A stretch of 64,000 nt of DNA, from positions 124,001 through 188,000 of the forward strand of contig NZ_JACHHW010000004.1 of the NCBI RefSeq assembly GCF_014202945.1, written 5' to 3'. This document shows, piece after piece, positions 1 to 8,094 of this stretch. The translations under genes were made by a program, and so were the position numbers. The DNA comes from Zhongshania antarctica (GTDB lineage Bacteria; Pseudomonadota; Gammaproteobacteria; Pseudomonadales; Spongiibacteraceae). Numbering within the stretch: position 1 is the first letter of the stretch; each line of letters begins with the position of its first letter. The notes beneath the pieces were generated by a model. The model saw only the letters and a list, made by a program, of their open reading frames with translations. It made no database searches and was not told the DNA's origin.

Positions 1-1921
1 TGTAAACCTGCTCATTCAATTGCTGGCGCCAGCGCACATTGCCCAGGGTGTGCCCTTCGTAACGATGCAGATTGTCGCCATCCAAGAAGTAATCGCCCTG
101 ATACTGCACTTCAAATTCAAAGGTGCTGCTAATAAATGGCTGCCAACGCAGACGGGTGCTCGCTAATTGGCGGGGCGCGGTGTCTAGTTCATTGCCTTCT
201 GGCGCCAGTGCGTCATTGCCGTACTGGTGCTTGCTATAGCTGGCCTGTAGCTGCCACTGGAGAGTCTGGCTGAGCTGCCAATTAAAATCAGCTTCAATGC
301 CACGGTCTAGGGTTTTGCCGCCGTTGATATTGCGGCGGGTACTGTCTTGAATAATGACATCGTCTTTTTGCATCCAATACAGGGCTACCCGGTAGTTCAG
401 TGCTGGCCAAGTTCCCCGAAAACCAAATTCCACGCTATTTAGTGACTCTTCGTCGAGATCGGCATTGAGTTGCTGTGCCTGTAGACGATATAGCTCTGCT
501 GCTTGGGGGGCGCGAAAGCCGTGGCTGGCGTTGGCAATGAGGTCGGTATTGGCGCTAAGACTTTGAATAATGCCAGCGTTAAAGGAGCTGTTTTTAAAAT
601 GCTCTTTGTCATCGGTTGGGCGAGCATAGCGGCAGCCGCTCGGGAGGCAAGGACTGCCATCAGCCGCGGTATTGCCGCTAATCATATTATTTTGGTAATC
701 GTAAAATTGCAGGTCGTAGCGCGCGCCAAAATTAATTTTGGTGTTTTTTGCCGCCTGCCAATCACCACCCACAAACCACGCGGCATAGAATGCATCGACA
801 TCGTAGTCGTAGTGTTGGCCGGTCGGGAAGGGGCCGACGCCAGGGAGCGCTTGGCTTTGCTCTAAATAAGCGCTAGTAAGCTCCATGTCGAAGCCATTGT
901 AGAGGGTGACGTTTTCACTGTAGTTTTGGTAAAAAGCGGTTTGTACGCCAACACTGCGTTCGCCATTTTCCTCAAGGGGCGTACCTGGAAGAAAGTGTTG
1001 TAGAAAGGCCATTTCGGTAAAGCGTGCATAGGGGGTGACGACAAATCGTGAATCCTTGTCGCCTTCACGTTCAAAGCGGCTATAAAAACGGACACTCTGA
1101 CTGTTGCGGAAGGCCTCAGGATTGGGGTTTTCACGCTTACGGCTGGCATCTTTATAGGCGTCTTTACCGATCAGGTAGCCCGCTGTTTCTTGATTTAAAT
1201 TACTGGCAGACAACAGGGATTGAATTGTCCATATATCACCGTGGAAATCATGGCGAAAATTGAGCTTCTGTTGATCGAAGCCAGAATCGTCTTTATAGCC
1301 GCCATCGTGGTTGCCTTGAGCACTCAGGCGGTAGCCATGCTTGCCTTTAGTATCGCTGTGGCTGAATTTTACGCGGCCATAGTCATCTGGGCCACCTTCC
1401 AGTGAAAGATGCGTCTCAGCTTCCTCGGAGGGCGCGGCGCTAATGATATTTATTACGCCGTTTAAGGCATTTGAGCCGTGAACGGCGGTACCTGGGCCAC
1501 GAATGACTTCGATGCGCTCGGCTTGCTCAGCATTGACGTCAAATAAGGCGTTCACATTACAAAAGCCGGGTGCACGCAGGGGAATACCATCTTCAGCAAA
1601 ATAAAATGCACCGCAACTGCCTGCGCCAGTAAGGACCGCCGAGCGAATGGCGGTGAGGTGCTCTTGCCCGTTGCCGCGACTGATCCATACGCCGGGAGTT
1701 TGGCTGAGAATTTCACTGATGTGAGTGTGGCCGATATTATCGATATCTTGCTTGTCGATAATACTGATGGCCAGGCTCTGCTCCTTAATTTGTTTTTCGA
1801 TACGATTCGCGGTTACGGAGACGACTTCTTGGGTCGATTCAGTGTTGGACTCGTCGGCAAAGCCCGTATTGGGTAGCAGGCAGAATGCCAGCGCAAGTGG
1901 GCTTAATTGTTTTGTTATCAT
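1..1921 (-). CDS. TonB-dependent outer membrane receptor (3' end missing)
   Basis: The reverse strand is open from an ATG at 1919-1921 to the window edge, giving about 640 residues without the C-terminal end. The protein starts with a signal peptide of about 21 residues. A plug domain follows, with TonB-box-like EVVSVTANR near residue 33 and the conserved plug end EVIRGPGTAVHGSNALNGVINI near residues 140-160. The rest resembles a beta-barrel, including HGFRAPQAAELYRL typical of these receptors. An AAGGA-like ribosome site precedes the ATG. It probably imports a siderophore, cobalamin or another large ligand with TonB energy; the substrate cannot be read. The hotdog thioesterase gene ends 33 bases upstream on the same strand, so co-transcription is possible. 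Confidence 0.92.
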   Translation of the reverse strand, partial: MITKQLSPLALAFCLLPNTGFADESNTESTQEVVSVTANRIEKQIKEQSLAISIIDKQDIDNIGHTHISEILSQTPGVWISRGNGQEHLTAIRSAVLTGAGSCGAFYFAEDGIPLRAPGFCNVNALFDVNAEQAERIEVIRGPGTAVHGSNALNGVINIISAAPSEEAETHLSLEGGPDDYGRVKFSHSDTKGKHGYRLSAQGNHDGGYKDDSGFDQQKLNFRHDFHGDIWTIQSLLSASNLNQETAGYLIGKDAYKDASRKRENPNPEAFRNSQSVRFYSRFEREGDKDSRFVVTPYARFTEMAFLQHFLPGTPLEENGERSVGVQTAFYQNYSENVTLYNGFDMELTSAYLEQSQALPGVGPFPTGQHYDYDVDAFYAAWFVGGDWQAAKNTKINFGARYDLQFYDYQNNMISGNTAADGSPCLPSGCRYARPTDDKEHFKNSSFNAGIIQSLSANTDLIANASHGFRAPQAAELYRLQAQQLNADLDEESLNSVEFGFRGTWPALNYRVALYWMQKDDVIIQDSTRRNINGGKTLDRGIEADFNWQLSQTLQWQLQASYSKHQYGNDALAPEGNELDTAPRQLASTRLRWQPFISSTFEFEVQYQGDYFLDGDNLHRYEGHTLGNVRWRQQLNEQVY

Positions 1922-1954
1922 TGCTGAGACTGTCCTTTAATTGAATCTGCTGAG

Positions 1955-2560
1955 CTAGGGATTGTCGCGTTTTTCATAATGAATAAATAGGCCTTCGGCG
2001 GTACTTAGTAGCTCTTCTACGCAATAGCATTTACCTTCGATGTGAATTTGCCGCTCATCGATCTTAATAATTTGGCAGCTAAAGTGCAGGGGTTTGAAGA
2101 GTGGGGTGGGCTTGAGGTAGTTAACTCGTAGGCTCGCAGTAAAGCCGGGGGTGCCGTTGGCAATACCACAATACGCTAGTACTTGGTCGTATACCCCGCT
2201 GATAATGCCGCCATGCACGCAATTGGGTGGGCCTTGATGAATAAGGCCAAATTCGCCCTCGGCGACCACCGTATCGTCGACGCTATAAATGTTAAGCTTG
2301 GCCGCCATCGGGTTGAAGTAACCGCTAAACGGGCTACACGGCAGAATTTTACGTAGATCATTACCGTAATCGGGGTCGTAGAATTCTAACATTTTGCGAT
2401 TGCTGAGCTTCATCATTTTTTGATTTAGCTGCCGTAATGTCGATTCAATCTCGGCCAGTTCACTGCTGGTGCCGCCCAGGGTTTGGCTCGCTTCTATGCT
2501 TATGCTGAGCTGCTCGATGATCCCTTTTAATTGTTGGCGCTGTGATTCGCTTACCGGCAT
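1955..2560 (-). CDS. PaaI-type hotdog-fold thioesterase
   Basis: A 201-residue protein from ATG 2560; an in-frame TTG six bases earlier is a weaker alternative. The N-terminal 60 residues look helical. The C-terminal half carries a hotdog domain with VHGGIISGVYDQ near residue 118, the HGG signature of the PaaI/4HBT family, which usually hydrolyses acyl-CoA thioesters in the cytoplasm. The N-terminal extension is longer than in compact PaaI proteins of about 140 residues. It lies upstream of the TonB receptor gene in the same direction. The substrate is unknown; the family call is fairly firm and a catabolic role is only an inference. Confidence 0.75.
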   Translation of the reverse strand: MPVSESQRQQLKGIIEQLSISIEASQTLGGTSSELAEIESTLRQLNQKMMKLSNRKMLEFYDPDYGNDLRKILPCSPFSGYFNPMAAKLNIYSVDDTVVAEGEFGLIHQGPPNCVHGGIISGVYDQVLAYCGIANGTPGFTASLRVNYLKPTPLFKPLHFSCQIIKIDERQIHIEGKCYCVEELLSTAEGLFIHYEKRDNP

Positions 2561-2796
2561 CGACAAATTTGCTCGCGAGTGAATTATTAAGCGCCTGAGT
2601 GTAATAGCCCTTAAGGCGATTGGAAAGCGCAGGGCCGTCGCAAGGGCTAAAAAATCGGGATTACCGCTGTCGTCAGCGTCAAAGGTCGCTCACTTCTCAT
2701 ACCTAAGCAGGAAAGCGCTGATTGGGATATCCTAACAAGCTTGGATGTGATTGATATCTGTTTGATCATTAATGTTGTTTTAGCGAAATTGGCAAT

Positions 2797-4269
2797 ATGT
2801 GTACAAAGTGTCCGTCTACTCTATTACTGCTTTTTTTCTTGGTTGCGGCAACCGAGAGCCAGGCTCATTCCTTTGGTGTTGTTTATACCTTGCCATTACC
2901 GTTCTGGCTGTATGCCTGGGGCGCGGTGGCCGCCTTAGTCACGTCTTTTTTGGTTTTAATTTTTGTTGACCGAGATCGGCTGCTAACTCGCGAGGGGCGC
3001 GTTTGCGATATCAGCGACACGACCATTATCAAGCTCGTTAAGCGCTGGCAATTGCTGAAATTGTTGAAACTACTTAGTCTTGGCAGTTTGCTATTTTGTA
3101 TTGCAACGGGCTTTTGGGGCGTTCGCAATCCCTATGGCAATTTCAATATGACGTTTTTTTGGATTGTTTTTGTTTTGGGCTTTAGCTACGTAACGGTAGT
3201 GTTTGGCAATCTTTACGCAGTAATAAATCCTTGGCAATTCATGATCGACATTCTCGCTCGGGTCAGGCCCAGCTTGCTGCGCGGCTGCGTGCGCTATCCG
3301 AGTTTCTTGGCGTTTTGGCCCGCACTGATTCTCTATATTGGGTTTATTTGGTTTGAGTTGTTTGCTCAAAGTGGGCCATCTGCGCTGGCGGTGCTATTAA
3401 CAGGCTATACCGCACTAAATATTCTTGGGGTGGCCTTAATCGGCCGTCACAATTGGTTTGAGTATTGTGAGTTTTTTGGCGTGTTCTTTAGGCTGCTTGC
3501 GGTCATGGCGCCAATTGATTACAAGCCGAGTGATACGCACGGCGGGGGCGGGCATTTACGTCTGCGGATGCCCTTTAGTGGCGTGCTAGCGGAGCCACCA
3601 CAGCAGCTAAGTTTATTGGTTTTTGTTTTGTTTATGTTGTCTTCAACAGCCTTTGACGGCCTTCACGAAACAGTGGTGTGGAAAAAATTATTCTGGCTGG
3701 ATTTTTACCACGGCTTTTTACAATACTGGACTGACACTAATCCATTTGTCGCTTTTGCAGCAATGTCGCGTCTCTACAGCTATTGGCAAGGTTTGTGTTT
3801 GCTGTTGTCACCATTTTTATATTTATTGGTGTTTGCCAGTTTTATTGCAGCGGGCAAGTTCATTACTAAATCGCCGGTGCCAGTCAAGGTCCTGCTGCTT
3901 AGGTTTAGCTATTCTTTGCTGCCCATAGCACTGGTCTACCATGTCGCCCATTACTACACCTTGATTCAAACTCAGGGCATTAAAATTGTTAGTTTGGTGT
4001 CGGACCCCTTTGGCTGGGGTAGTAATTGGTTTGGCACCGCAAACTGGCTGCAGCGCGTTTTTATTCCCGATACTTCCACAACATGGCATGTCCAGCTGGC
4101 GTTAATTATTGCGGGGCATATTGTCAGTGTTTACGTTTCGCATGTGCTTGCATTGCGCAGCTTTGTAACCTCGCGTAATGCGACGCTGAGTCAGTTGCCT
4201 TTACTGGTGCTGATGCTCGTGTTTACGGTCAGTGGTTTGTGGATATTGTCCCAGCCGATTGGTAGCTAA
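2797..4269 (+). CDS. Polytopic inner membrane protein with AHSFG N-terminal motif
   Basis: A 490-residue, strongly hydrophobic protein. An N-terminal signal-like segment ends at about residue 23, followed by AHSFGVVYTLPLPFWLYAW and about ten further membrane spans. A short loop with many Gly and His residues (THGGGGH near residue 250) could bind metal. I recognise the overall pattern (an AH-FG-Y-LPLP-LY start followed by many spans) from a family of uncharacterised bacterial membrane proteins, some of which carry the database name fenitrothion hydrolase; that name could not be checked here and should not be taken as function. The start at ATG 2797 has no clear ribosome site. It converges on the lipoprotein gene at 4333. 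Confidence 0.7.
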   Translation: MCTKCPSTLLLLFFLVAATESQAHSFGVVYTLPLPFWLYAWGAVAALVTSFLVLIFVDRDRLLTREGRVCDISDTTIIKLVKRWQLLKLLKLLSLGSLLFCIATGFWGVRNPYGNFNMTFFWIVFVLGFSYVTVVFGNLYAVINPWQFMIDILARVRPSLLRGCVRYPSFLAFWPALILYIGFIWFELFAQSGPSALAVLLTGYTALNILGVALIGRHNWFEYCEFFGVFFRLLAVMAPIDYKPSDTHGGGGHLRLRMPFSGVLAEPPQQLSLLVFVLFMLSSTAFDGLHETVVWKKLFWLDFYHGFLQYWTDTNPFVAFAAMSRLYSYWQGLCLLLSPFLYLLVFASFIAAGKFITKSPVPVKVLLLRFSYSLLPIALVYHVAHYYTLIQTQGIKIVSLVSDPFGWGSNWFGTANWLQRVFIPDTSTTWHVQLALIIAGHIVSVYVSHVLALRSFVTSRNATLSQLPLLVLMLVFTVSGLWILSQPIGS

Positions 4270-4284
4270 GTTTTGCACTCGTCA

Positions 4285-4308
4285 TAAAAAAGCCCGCAAT
4301 TGCGGGCT
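4285..4308 (-). terminator. Rho-independent terminator of the M19-like lipoprotein gene
   Basis: An 8-bp stem (AGCCCGCA/TGCGGGCT) with a two-base loop is followed on the reverse strand by six T residues. It lies 25 bases past the end of the minus-strand lipoprotein gene. On the plus strand there is no T run, so termination is mainly for the minus strand. Confidence 0.75.
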
Positions 4309-4332
4309 GGATAAAGCGCTACATTAAGGGGT

Positions 4333-7023
4333 TTACGGTGCGTAGGCACCTATTGGCGGAGCGGGGCGCAATATGGCTGGCGCCGTGGCTGGGATGTCCT
4401 TTAAGCCATTGGCTTGGATTGCTGCGCTGGCCAATTCGGTGCGCTTCCACGTTTGCAAAAACACTTCAGCTGAGTTGAATAAATGCCGCACTTGGCTGGC
4501 GGCATTGGGGCTGTCGAGGACGATTTCTTTCACAAAGTCACTGAGCATGCCGTAGTGGGCATTGCCGTCAAGATCTTCATGCCACGTACGGCTAACATTG
4601 CCGTCAGCATCGACGCTATTGGGCTGCTCAAAGCTAACGACTGAGGCATTGTCGAATTCAGTCATGGTATTGAACGGTGCGCCGCTAAACAGTGTGAAGG
4701 GGTATTCAATGGGGTTTGCCGGGTTGTTGCGCGGCCCCGTTTGGGCTGATAGGCCATTGGTGTCGGTACCGTAGCCAAAGCCAAACAGCAGCGAAGGCTT
4801 GCCCGCCGTGGCGCGTTTAGTCATTGCGTTGGCGTAAATGCCCACCGTTTCGTTCATGTCTTCCCTAAAGCCCTTGCTGGAGCCATTGCTGGGGTACAGT
4901 ATGCCGCCATTCGCGATGAGGCGAGTGGCTTGATCAATAGTGGTGCCGCCAAACGTGCCGTGAGTAGACACGAATGGGTAAACGGGGTTTTGTGCTTCCG
5001 CTAATTCTAGGGCTTGGGTTTTCATTCCCATTTCCATGTGATCCCAGTCAAAGATAAAGCCCATTTCCATCATTTTACCGTAGGTGTATAAGCCCGCAGG
5101 CGTCATCCAGCGGGCATTACATTGGCGAACATCGGCGGGGTAGCAGGGCGTTGTTCCACCAGAGCGGCCATCTTGCCCAGTTGGTATGCAGGCGGGCTGA
5201 GGCAGGTAGCTTTGGGTGCTACCGCCAGTGCTGCCCCAGAGATAGCCAGTAAACCCAGCTGTTTTGCCTTCTTCTGGGCAATTGTAGGTCGTCCACCATT
5301 CGCCAGTAGCCAGCTCGGTAGTGGGTAGATTGCTGACTAATTCGGTGAACTGCGCTTCATTTGGTTGGCCACTAAATAAACTGGTGAGTCCTGCGAGGTC
5401 TCCAGACGGTATGCCGCCGCTGTTTTCACGAGTGCCTAGGTTTAAAATTAAGCCGTCAAATATGCCGTTGCCGCCAAAGGCATTGTCAAATTCGTGAATG
5501 GAAATAATTTGCCGTACGCCCCAGTCGTGAACCCGCTGCATTTGCGTAACGATGGAGTTGGGCTTGCCTTCTTCCACGGTGCATTCATAGCTGTTTTCTG
5601 GAAAGCCGCTGCCGTCTTCTTCATGGGGCCGCTGCTGGCGGAGGGGGTTAAATTTAAGTTTACAGTCGAATAAATTAGAAATTTCTATGCCGAGGACCAC
5701 GGCAATTTTACCGTCTTCAATGACCGCGCGAGCTTCATCGGACGTATGCACGATTTGGAAAAAGCCTTTGCCGGGACCACCGTATTGGGCGTCGATATAA
5801 TTTTCCATGGCGTACATGGTGCCAGCTTGGCGGCCAGCGTTATTCATTGAATTGCAATCTTGAGTGAGGTCGCCAGAGACATTGCGCTGTAATTCACAGA
5901 GGGTTTCATTGTCGACTAAATCATTGACGATAACGCGCAAACCGCCGGCCCAAGCGCGCTCCAACCATTTCCAGTAAATCGCCTCGTGAATTAAATTGTC
6001 GCGCTTTGGCCATTCGCTAAACGTTGGCCAGCCATCAGTAGCGTGACCATTGGGATTCATGCTGAATAGCCCGCCGACGACGTCGCGGCGGCCATCGTCA
6101 CCGTGGTCTACAGCGCAATTGCCCAGTGCTTGTTCTACACCAAATTTATGGAAGGGTTTGCCCCAGTGAGCGCCGCCCAGAAATTCAGTGGCACTAATAT
6201 GTACGTGAACATCGGCGTGGCCGAGTACCGTACCGTCGGGCTGGGTGCCTTTAAATGGTTGGCCGCTGAAATTGCTCTGTGCTTCGGGGAACGTTTCGCA
6301 ATTTGCTGCCGCTTCAAAAATGAAGGCTTCGTTGGCGGGCGCGCTACCGGGGGCGACGGTTTGCACATTGCCGGTGTCGTCAATCGCCAAGTTCCGATTT
6401 AGTGTGGTGGCGCTGATTGTAAAGGTGTCGGCCTTGATCGCGGGGTCGACAAAGCCGTGCCAATTTGTCACTTGTTCTGGGCTGGGTTCTACATGGTAAG
6501 CAGGTGTTTCTGGGTAGCTAGTGGTATCGCCGCTGGCCAAAATCCGCCATTCGGCACTGTCATTTGCACTGGCGCTAGGCAGATTGGTTAAGCCCGGCGC
6601 GCTGCCTGCCGCCATTAGCTGCCGACTGCTGTTATAGAACATATAGCTGCCCAGCGCGGTCGGTTTTAGGTAAAACCCTTCAGCGCTAGCGCTGTCGGTA
6701 GCCGTGGCGCTGTAATTACTTCCGTCAGCGACTAAATATTTGCCGTTGCCGGCGGCTTTTACTACCCAGCAGGCGTTGCTCATTTGATATCGGCTTAACC
6801 GCGGGTCAAGTGGTGGGTCAGTTTCGTCGTTGTCTTGGTCGTTACTGCAGCCGGGGTCAGCGCTGTCAATGAGGGTGTCTTGGTCATTGTCTAGGCCGTC
6901 GCTGCATTGAGGGCTGGGCGTTGTCGGCGTGGAAGGCCGGCTGCTACTCGAGGAGCTTCCACCGCAAGCTGCAAGGGAGCTAATTATAATGGCTGCAAGC
7001 AGCGCCTTAGGTAATTGATGCAT
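4333..7023 (-). CDS. Secreted lipoprotein, membrane-dipeptidase/amidohydrolase-like
   Basis: An 896-residue protein from ATG 7023 with GGAG eight bases upstream. The lipobox SLAAC puts the acylated Cys near residue 20, followed by a Gly/Ser linker and an acidic motif CSDGLDNDQDTLIDSADPGC (residues about 40-59) of calcium-binding style. Residues 75-240 form a beta-rich domain. From about residue 268 a metal-hydrolase TIM-barrel seems likely: HADVHVH (first two metal His), VLGIEISN (Glu), SIHEFDNAFGG and VSTHGTFGG (later His), a layout resembling M19 membrane dipeptidases. The family is therefore divergent M19 or amidohydrolase; the substrate is unknown. It is exported and probably anchored to the outer membrane. 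A perfect palindrome lies 40 bases upstream. Confidence 0.72.
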   Translation of the reverse strand: MHQLPKALLAAIIISSLAACGGSSSSSSRPSTPTTPSPQCSDGLDNDQDTLIDSADPGCSNDQDNDETDPPLDPRLSRYQMSNACWVVKAAGNGKYLVADGSNYSATATDSASAEGFYLKPTALGSYMFYNSSRQLMAAGSAPGLTNLPSASANDSAEWRILASGDTTSYPETPAYHVEPSPEQVTNWHGFVDPAIKADTFTISATTLNRNLAIDDTGNVQTVAPGSAPANEAFIFEAAANCETFPEAQSNFSGQPFKGTQPDGTVLGHADVHVHISATEFLGGAHWGKPFHKFGVEQALGNCAVDHGDDGRRDVVGGLFSMNPNGHATDGWPTFSEWPKRDNLIHEAIYWKWLERAWAGGLRVIVNDLVDNETLCELQRNVSGDLTQDCNSMNNAGRQAGTMYAMENYIDAQYGGPGKGFFQIVHTSDEARAVIEDGKIAVVLGIEISNLFDCKLKFNPLRQQRPHEEDGSGFPENSYECTVEEGKPNSIVTQMQRVHDWGVRQIISIHEFDNAFGGNGIFDGLILNLGTRENSGGIPSGDLAGLTSLFSGQPNEAQFTELVSNLPTTELATGEWWTTYNCPEEGKTAGFTGYLWGSTGGSTQSYLPQPACIPTGQDGRSGGTTPCYPADVRQCNARWMTPAGLYTYGKMMEMGFIFDWDHMEMGMKTQALELAEAQNPVYPFVSTHGTFGGTTIDQATRLIANGGILYPSNGSSKGFREDMNETVGIYANAMTKRATAGKPSLLFGFGYGTDTNGLSAQTGPRNNPANPIEYPFTLFSGAPFNTMTEFDNASVVSFEQPNSVDADGNVSRTWHEDLDGNAHYGMLSDFVKEIVLDSPNAASQVRHLFNSAEVFLQTWKRTELASAAIQANGLKDIPATAPAILRPAPPIGAYAP

Positions 7024-7062
7024 TGCAAAACTCCGGTAAAAGCTGCGATTTTGGCTAACTCT

Positions 7063-7086
7063 CGATGTTACAGTACTGTAACATCG
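7063..7086. promoter_or_regulatory. Perfect 24-bp palindrome, probable operator
   Basis: The 12-base arm CGATGTTACAGT is followed immediately by its exact reverse complement, centred on 7074/7075 with core TTACAGTACTGTAA. It lies 40-63 bases upstream of the start codon of the secreted M19-like lipoprotein. Size, perfect symmetry and place fit the binding site of a dimeric repressor such as a TetR-family protein. No regulator gene lies next to it in the window. It has no T tail, so a terminator is unlikely. Confidence 0.55.
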
Positions 7087-7223
7087 AATGCGATGAAGGA
7101 ATCTGACTGCTTGATACAGAGCAATGTGTCATCGTGAGAAAAGGGTGGCGATTTGTCTACTCGGTTTTTCCGTAATTGACAGTGCTGGATTGCGGTAGTG
7201 GGAGAGTGCTGATTTGGAGGAAT

Positions 7224-7254
7224 AAAAAAACCGCCAAAAGGAGGCGGTTTTTTT
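7224..7254. terminator. Bidirectional terminator downstream of the split tRNA-Leu
   Basis: A 12-bp stem (AAAAAAACCGCC/GGCGGTTTTTTT) around a seven-base loop. On the minus strand it follows the tRNA-Leu 3' half that ends at 7311, so it probably was the terminator of that tRNA gene before it was interrupted. Confidence 0.75.
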
Positions 7255-7310
7255 ATTGCAGAGATACATGCTCTCCGCTAGCTGCAAGTAATTGATACCG
7301 CAGCGTATTT

Positions 7311-7375
7311 TGGTACCAGTGGGCGGACTCGAACCGCCACTCCCGAGGGAACCAGATTTTGAATCTAGCGCGTCT
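7311..7375 (-). pseudogene. 3' half of a split tRNA-Leu(CAA) gene
   Basis: Read on the minus strand, this holds the anticodon arm with CAA, the variable arm (stem CCC/GGG), the T arm with GGTTCGAGTCC, the acceptor 3' strand CACTGGT and an encoded ACCA end at 7311. The part beyond the lower D stem is missing: above 7375 the sequence no longer matches a tRNA. The matching 5' half lies at 12866-12904. Joined at position 7356/12866, the two give an 85-nt tRNA with all stems paired, the same length as the intact tRNA-Leu at 12664-12748. Confidence 0.85.
7357..7375. repeat. Left direct repeat (att-like core) of the tRNA-Leu island
   Basis: The 19 bases cover the anticodon loop, the 5' anticodon stem and part of the D stem of tRNA-Leu on the minus strand. 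18 of 19 bases match the copy at 12866-12884; the mismatch is C at 7371 against T at 12880. Confidence 0.75.
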
Positions 7376-7609
7376 TTCAGTGTAATTGTAAGTTGTTGAA
7401 ATATAAGTGTTTTTATCTGTTTTAGTTGTTTGATAATTGCTCTATGACAAATGCGACTATTGTCCGTCACGAGTTTGCGATGGAAAGGGAGTGCAAAACT
7501 TGGCGTTGTTAGATTGCTGTTATGAACACGGAGAGCTCCCTAGCTCTATAGATAATGAGCAACGCAACAAGTAGTCTATTTGCCATAACATATTTGAAAC
7601 GGTGCTTTT

Positions 7610-8043
7610 TTGCTCGACCCCGGGCGAGAATGGCAAAGAGGTTATGTTCACGGAATGTGTCTGGCTCTAGTGTCACAAAAGCGGTCATACCGATCTGTCA
7701 CCGAGGACGAGGCAGTATTGGCGCTGAATCAATTTGCCGAGCGTTGGGATGACCAGTATCCGCAGATCAGTAAATCGTGGCGCGCGCACTGGCAGAACCT
7801 AATTACCCTGCTGACATTAGGAAAGTCATCTATACAACCAACGCCATCGAGTCGTTGAACAGCGTTATCCGCAAGGCGATCAAAAAGCGCAAGTTGTTTC
7901 CTACGGACGACGCGGCGAAGAAAGTTATTTATCTGGCGATCCAGAATGCTTCAAAAAAGTGGACAATGCCGATCAGAAATTGGACGCCAGCACTCAATCG
8001 ATTTATAATTGATATTGCAGACCGCTTAGCGGATTATATTTAA
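7610..8043 (+). pseudogene. IS256-family (mutator-type) transposase, C-terminal remnant
   Basis: Two reading frames make up the conserved C-terminus of an IS256-type DDE transposase. The first (7610 to about 7805) carries AERWDDQYPQISKSWRAHW, the second (about 7800-8043) YPADIRKVIYTTNAIESLNS, then KKWTMPIRNW and ALNRF. TTNAIES is the strong family signature. A frameshift near 7800 separates them, and the N-terminal two thirds with the first catalytic residues are missing. It cannot encode an active enzyme. It is a scar of a past insertion inside the tRNA-Leu island. No terminal inverted repeats were recognised. Confidence 0.8.
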
Positions 8044-8094
8044 CCTTGGCAGTTTAACAGAATTATTTACAGACTCCAATAAAGAGGTTTAGGG

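Noticed and set aside
2561-2796. Cobalamin riboswitch ahead of the TonB receptor and thioesterase genes
   Set aside because: No B12 box (GCCACTG) or other conserved aptamer parts were seen in this gap.
2741-2938. 65-codon frame overlapping the start of the membrane protein gene
   Set aside because: It is out of frame with the 490-residue protein and has no recognisable features.
4373-6499. Several plus-strand frames opposite the M19-like lipoprotein
   Set aside because: They lack ribosome sites and family signals and are shadows of the 896-residue gene.
7129-7470. 113-codon frame on the minus strand covering the tRNA-Leu 3' half
   Set aside because: It runs through the tRNA fragment and terminator, has no family likeness and is explained by the RNA gene remnant.
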